From JAAYZK01 sp964535025 (GTDB taxonomy: Bacteria > Planctomycetota > Phycisphaerae > SM23-33 > FEN-1343), in the NCBI GenBank assembly GCA_964535025.1, contig CAZHRW010000028.1:1-17582 (forward strand): 17,582 nucleotides of DNA. Direction: 5' to 3'. Positions 14,458-17,582 of this stretch are shown piece after piece (the first letter of the stretch is position 1; each line of letters starts with the position of its first letter). The notes beneath the pieces were generated by a model, which saw only the letters and a list, made by a program, of their open reading frames with translations, was not told the DNA's origin and did no database searches. The translations under genes were made by a program, and so were the position numbers.

Positions 14458-14485
14458 ATCGTAGACGAAAAGGGGCCTAAGGCAA
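14458..14485 (-). promoter_or_regulatory. Sigma-70-type promoter of ald
   Basis: On the minus strand TTGCCT (14485-14480), a 16-base spacer and TACGAT (14463-14458) each match the consensus at 4 of 6 positions. The start would be near 14451, leaving a leader of about 37 bases that carries the AGGAG site. Confidence 0.45.
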
Positions 14486-14491
14486 GTGAAG

Positions 14492-14507
14492 AAAGCCGGA
14501 TGGCTTT
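14492..14507 (-). terminator. Weak terminator after the CocE-type gene
   Basis: On the minus strand AAAGCC and GGCTTT form a 6-bp stem around a 4-base loop, 5 bases after the stop codon, followed by CTTCACTTG. With only a broken T-rich tail it is weak, and read-through into ald is plausible. Confidence 0.35.
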
Positions 14508-14511
14508 GCGT

Positions 14512-16152
14512 TCACACCACCGGCAGGAGGAGGCGCGACGGACAGGCGGTGCTGTGATGGACGGTCTGCTCGGCGACGACCGGCTCGCACTGGTCGGCTA
14601 TCTCGCTGGCCGTATTGAGGTTACGGGCGTACTTGGGGAAGGAGCTGCTGGCGACCTCCAGGCGGATGCGGTGGCCGGGGCCGAACCGGTGGGCCGTGAC
14701 GCCGATGGGAATCACGAGGCGGGCCACCTCGCCGGCCGCCAGGGGGACGGCCTTGTCGAAGCCGTCGCGGTACCGCGCCCGCAGGAGCCCATCGCACAGG
14801 ACCAGCGACCGGGCGTTGGGCTCGACGTCGCACAGGTGTCCGATGAAGTCCGTATCTATTGTGGAACTCGACACATACAGCTCGAGAGCCACCTCGCCGG
14901 CGATCTCCAGCGGCGCCTCCAGCGGCGCCGACGTGTAGCACAGGACATCATCCCGCCGTTCGACCGGACGGCGGTCGTAGGGACCGGGGGGATCGTCGGG
15001 CAGCAGCGTGGCGCCCCCCAGCGTGGGCACGGGGGCGAGAGGATCATAAGTGTAATGGTCCGTGGGCCTTCCGTCGACCGGTTCGGGCGTGAGCGCCCCG
15101 TCGCCGTGCAGGCTGTTGGCGGCGTGACGGCAGGAGAGGTACCACGGCGTCGGCACCATCCGCGCCGGCGGCCAGTCGGTTTCGTCCCGCCACTCGTTGG
15201 CGCCCATCATGAACACCCTCACCGGCGAGGCCGAGAAGGCGCCCCCGTCGAGGCATGTGCGGTAAAAGGCAATCTGCTCAGCGGTTAGGTCCACCCTCGC
15301 CCGCGGGCCGAAGTCCATGTCGCCCAGGGCCGTCGGCGCGTCGGTGCTGTGGGGCCAGGGACCGACCAGCAGGCGGACCGGCCTGCCGGGCGTCGTGCGG
15401 CGGTGGGCGGCCAAACGCTTGTAAGCCCGGAGGATACCGCCGACGAACGGGTCGAACCACCCGCCGATCAGCAGTGCCCCCGCCGTCTGCGCCCCGCCGG
15501 CGGTGAGGTCCACGCCGGTCCAGAACCCATCGCGGACCGGGTGGTCCAGCCACGTCTGCATGATCGGCGACGGGCAGCCGACGGCCTGGTCCATCCGGCG
15601 GATCGGCAGCGTGCGAAAAACCTCTAACCAGTTGTCGGACAACTCGCTGCGCTGGCTCGGCCCGTCGTTGTTGATGCACCACCACAGCAGCCCCGTCGAC
15701 GGCGCCCCGCCGGGGTAGATCATATCGAGGTACGCATCCGACCCGATCATCGCCGGCGCGACGGCCTTCAAGGCCGGCGGAGCGGTGCTGAGGGCCGCCA
15801 ACTGCGTCCAGCCGTTGTAGCTCGCCCCCGTCATGACCACCCGCCCGTCGCACCACGGCTGGGACGCCACCCAGCCGACCGTGTCATGACCGTCGTTAAT
15901 CTCCTGTCGCCAAGGGGTATACGTCCCTTCCGCCTCGTGGGTCCCGCGGGCATCCTGCACGACGTAGGCGAAGCCGGCGGCCAGCAGCGCCCGCAGCAGG
16001 GGGTCGGTAACGGGGATCGCCTTGTTGTAGGGCGTCCGCCGCAGGACCGCGGGGAACGGCCCGTCGCCGTCGGGCAGGCGGATGTCGCAGGCCAGGCGGA
16101 CGCCGTCCCGCATGGGGGCCATCACGGCGATCTGCTGTCGGATGCTGCTCAT
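14512..16152 (-). CDS. CocE/NonD-family serine hydrolase (X-Pro peptidase S15 fold)
   Basis: An alpha/beta hydrolase related to cocaine esterase, alpha-amino-acid ester hydrolases and glutaryl-acylases. From the ATG at 16152 it is 546 residues. The nucleophile is S111 in TGASYNGWTQL, and the likely triad partners are D234 in IGGWFDPFVGG and H268 in GPWPHST. The C-terminal third (from about 380) has the jelly-roll domain of this family, with TDFIGHLCDVEP and the RARYRDGF stretch. There is no signal peptide, so it is probably cytoplasmic. The substrate is unknown: esters, amides and peptides all occur in the family. The frame extends to 16194, but that ATG lies inside the promoter, and AAGGGA precedes 16152 at about 8 bases. 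It is divergent from cysK. Confidence 0.93.
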   Translation of the reverse strand: MSSIRQQIAVMAPMRDGVRLACDIRLPDGDGPFPAVLRRTPYNKAIPVTDPLLRALLAAGFAYVVQDARGTHEAEGTYTPWRQEINDGHDTVGWVASQPWCDGRVVMTGASYNGWTQLAALSTAPPALKAVAPAMIGSDAYLDMIYPGGAPSTGLLWWCINNDGPSQRSELSDNWLEVFRTLPIRRMDQAVGCPSPIMQTWLDHPVRDGFWTGVDLTAGGAQTAGALLIGGWFDPFVGGILRAYKRLAAHRRTTPGRPVRLLVGPWPHSTDAPTALGDMDFGPRARVDLTAEQIAFYRTCLDGGAFSASPVRVFMMGANEWRDETDWPPARMVPTPWYLSCRHAANSLHGDGALTPEPVDGRPTDHYTYDPLAPVPTLGGATLLPDDPPGPYDRRPVERRDDVLCYTSAPLEAPLEIAGEVALELYVSSSTIDTDFIGHLCDVEPNARSLVLCDGLLRARYRDGFDKAVPLAAGEVARLVIPIGVTAHRFGPGHRIRLEVASSSFPKYARNLNTASEIADQCEPVVAEQTVHHSTACPSRLLLPVV

Positions 16153-16194
16153 GGGCGATTCCCTTCGGTTCCGCAGACTCTTGTGGAACAACAC

Positions 16195-16223
16195 ATTATC
16201 GTTGATGGGCGGCTAAGGGGCAA
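16195..16223 (-). promoter_or_regulatory. Sigma-70-type promoter of the CocE-type gene
   Basis: On the minus strand TTGCCC (16223-16218), a 17-base spacer and GATAAT (16200-16195) match the consensus at 4 of 6 and 5 of 6 positions with optimal spacing. The transcript would start near 16188, about 36 bases before the ATG. Confidence 0.6.
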
Positions 16224-16228
16224 GTGCG

Positions 16229-16248
16229 TTTCGCGCCGGGGCGCGAAA
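16229..16248. promoter_or_regulatory. Palindrome between divergent promoters (candidate operator)
   Basis: TTTCGCGCC (16229-16237), GG, GGCGCGAAA (16240-16248) is a perfect 9-bp inverted repeat. It lies 5 bases from the CocE-type -35 element on one side and 4 bases from the cysK -35 element on the other. A site at this place can control both genes. As both genes start away from it, it is not a terminator. The binding protein is unknown. Confidence 0.55.
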
Positions 16249-16252
16249 TCAC

Positions 16253-16281
16253 TCGACGAAGGTCCGTCGATCGGGTATACA
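16253..16281 (+). promoter_or_regulatory. Sigma-70-type promoter of cysK
   Basis: TCGACG (16253-16258), a 17-base spacer and TATACA (16276-16281) match the consensus at 4 of 6 positions each. The start would be near 16288, about 49 bases upstream of the cysK ATG. Confidence 0.5.
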
Positions 16282-16336
16282 GGCGGCGGCGACGATGCGT
16301 AACATGATGGTGCCCCTACATCTTGTGGAGCCGCCC

Positions 16337-17224
16337 ATGCTGACCGACAACATCCTGGAGCTCATCGGCAATACGCCGCTGATCCGCCTGGCGGGCGAGC
16401 CGATCTACGCCAAGGCCGAGTTTCTCAACCCCGGCGGCAGCGTCAAGGACCGCGTCGCCCTGGCCATGCTCGAGGCCGCCGAGCGGGATGGACGGCTGGG
16501 GCCGGAGGCGGTGATCGTCGAGCCGACCAGCGGTAACACCGGCATCGGCCTGGCTTTAGTGGGACGGCTCAAGGGCTACCGCGTCCGGATCGTCATGCCC
16601 GAGGGGATGAGCGAGGAGCGCAAGAAGCTCATCCGTGCCCTGGGGGCCGAGCTGGTGCTCACGCCGGACGCCGAGAGCATCCCCGGCGCGGTCCGCCGCG
16701 CGGAGGCCATGGCGGCGGAGGATCCTAACGTCTTTATTCCCAACCAGTTTTCCAATCCCGAGAACCCCCGCTGCCACTACGAGACGACCGCCCGCGAGCT
16801 GTGGCGCCAGGCCGGCGGGGCGGTGGATGCCTTCGTCGCCGGCGTCGGCAGCGGCGGGACGTTACAGGGCGTGGGGATGTTCCTCAGGGAGCACAAGCCG
16901 GACGTCAAGATCGTCGCCGTCGAGCCGAAGAACGTCTCGGCCCTGCTCGGCCACGAGCCGGGGCTCCACCAGATCCAGGGCATCGGCGACGGGTTCGTGC
17001 CGGACATCCTGGACGTTTCATTAGTCGATGATGTAATTGAAGTTACAGACGATGACGCCATCGCCACCACCCGTCGCCTGGGCGCCGAGTCGGGCCTGCT
17101 GGTGGGCATTTCCTCCGGCGCGAACGTCTGGGCGGCACGGCGGCTGGTCGAGCGGGGGCTGAGCAACGTCGTGACCATCCTGCCCGACCGGGCCGAGCGG
17201 TACTTCTCCACGGCCCTGCTGTAG
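16337..17224 (+). CDS. cysK: Cysteine synthase (O-acetylserine sulfhydrylase)
   Basis: A PLP enzyme that makes L-cysteine from O-acetyl-L-serine and sulfide. The 295-residue protein has the PLP Lys K37 in NPGGSVKDR, the substrate loop PTSGNTG (63-69), the phosphate-binding Gly-rich loop GVGSGGT and the GISSGAN segment. The stretch HQIQGIGDGFVPDIL is typical of CysK rather than CysM, though the two are hard to separate by eye. The frame is open from 16295, but GGAG at 16327-16330 lies 6 bases before 16337, where the family N-terminus (MLTDNILELIGNTPL) begins. It is divergent from the CocE-type gene with a shared palindrome. No cysE or sulfate-assimilation gene is in the window. Confidence 0.95.
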   Translation: MLTDNILELIGNTPLIRLAGEPIYAKAEFLNPGGSVKDRVALAMLEAAERDGRLGPEAVIVEPTSGNTGIGLALVGRLKGYRVRIVMPEGMSEERKKLIRALGAELVLTPDAESIPGAVRRAEAMAAEDPNVFIPNQFSNPENPRCHYETTARELWRQAGGAVDAFVAGVGSGGTLQGVGMFLREHKPDVKIVAVEPKNVSALLGHEPGLHQIQGIGDGFVPDILDVSLVDDVIEVTDDDAIATTRRLGAESGLLVGISSGANVWAARRLVERGLSNVVTILPDRAERYFSTALL

Positions 17225-17374
17225 CGTCGCGGGGGGGGCCGCCCGAGAGGATAGGCAGGATGGATAGATTGGGCAGCCTGGGCGCCCGCGTCGGCCGGCC
17301 GCGGCGCGGAGGGCCGGAGTGTTCAAAGGGGGGACAGAATATCCGCTGAGGCCCCGCGATTTTCCCCGATTCGC

Positions 17375-17396
17375 ACGGCATAAAACCCGAATAATC
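17375..17396 (+). repeat. 22-bp perfect direct repeat, copy 1
   Basis: The unit ACGGCATAAAACCC, then GAATAATC, is identical to 17417-17438, with a period of 42. In this copy CCCGA (17386-17390) and TCGGG (17395-17399) form a hairpin with loop ATAA. On the minus strand this is followed by TTTT, resembling an intrinsic terminator for a gene coming from the right. Confidence 0.7.
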
Positions 17397-17416
17397 GGGC
17401 AGTTTACCCAGTTTAA

Positions 17417-17438
17417 ACGGCATAAAACCCGAATAATC
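17417..17438 (+). repeat. 22-bp perfect direct repeat, copy 2
   Basis: Identical to 17375-17396 over 22 bases, with 20 bases between the copies. The hairpin partner is degraded here (CCGAAT follows instead of GGG), so only copy 1 can fold fully. Confidence 0.7.
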
Positions 17439-17582
17439 CGAATTCTCCGAAAACTCAAAACCCCCAGCTTCCCCAGAGTACCCACCTTAACGCCGAAAAC
17501 GTCGTTATCGGGGGGTTGGGGCATATACTGTCCCTACATAGATGCGCGCGCCTTGCATCCCACCCAGACCCCGCAGTTGCCG

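Larger units (their letters stand above)
17225..17582. other. Intergenic spacer with repeats and an AT-rich island
   Basis: I see no complete gene here. Positions 17249-17278 are a degenerate period-9 GGATAGGCA-type repeat. Positions 17361-17470 are much more AT-rich than the flanks and hold the direct repeat described separately. TATACT at 17524-17529 could be a -10 element for a gene to the right, but no good -35 element precedes it. An ATG at 17542 stays open to the window edge, too short to judge. Confidence 0.5.

Noticed and set aside
1..17582. CRISPR arrays, tRNA, rRNA, transposases, integrases and toxin-antitoxin pairs
   Set aside because: I looked for regular spaced repeats, cloverleaf-like segments and recognisable proteins of these types and found none.

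Overview
The window is high-GC bacterial chromosome (roughly two thirds G+C by eye) with about a dozen complete genes on both strands. There is no rRNA, tRNA, CRISPR array, transposase or phage gene. The codon bias, the mix of a sulfatase, a CocE-type hydrolase and Ald, and the short period-9 repeats in spacers suggest a Planctomycetota-like organism, perhaps Phycisphaerae. This is an inference from style, not from a marker gene.

Layout, left to right. (1) 1-2101: a repeat-bearing spacer, then a TolC-type outer-membrane lipoprotein gene on the minus strand, with a clear terminator and a near-consensus promoter. (2) 2248-2637: an orphan single-domain response regulator, divergent from tolC. 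(3) 2750-6013: the conserved rpsO-pnp pair (S15, PNPase), each preceded by strong RNA hairpins, followed by a cold-shock-domain protein behind a long leader. (4) 6066-9563: a minimal membrane-anchored histidine kinase, a LarA-family nickel-pincer racemase and an NtrC-type sigma-54 activator, in one directional block. (5) 9574-12400: a HAD phosphatase facing away from a class II aldolase-sulfatase pair. (6) 12387-16152, minus strand: an unrecognised two-TM protein, alanine dehydrogenase and a CocE/NonD hydrolase. (7) 16337-17224: cysteine synthase, divergent from the hydrolase, with a palindrome lying exactly between the two promoters. (8) 17225-17582: a spacer with a 22-bp perfect direct repeat in an AT-rich island.

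How the genes may work together. rpsO, pnp and the cold-shock gene form an RNA/translation block. The kinase and sigma-54 activator look like one two-component system, and the racemase between them may be its output or part of its signal. The HAD/aldolase/sulfatase neighbourhood suggests use of sulfated or phosphorylated sugars, without a defined substrate. Ald, CocE and CysK are ordinary amino-acid or ester metabolism.

I see no obvious new multi-gene defence or mobile system. The most interesting points are the racemase inside a two-component operon, a recurring -10/7-nt/ATG arrangement pointing to leaderless mRNAs, the palindrome between the cocE and cysK promoters, and an aldolase with an altered metal-ligand motif. 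All promoter and hairpin calls were made by eye from base complementarity and consensus matching.
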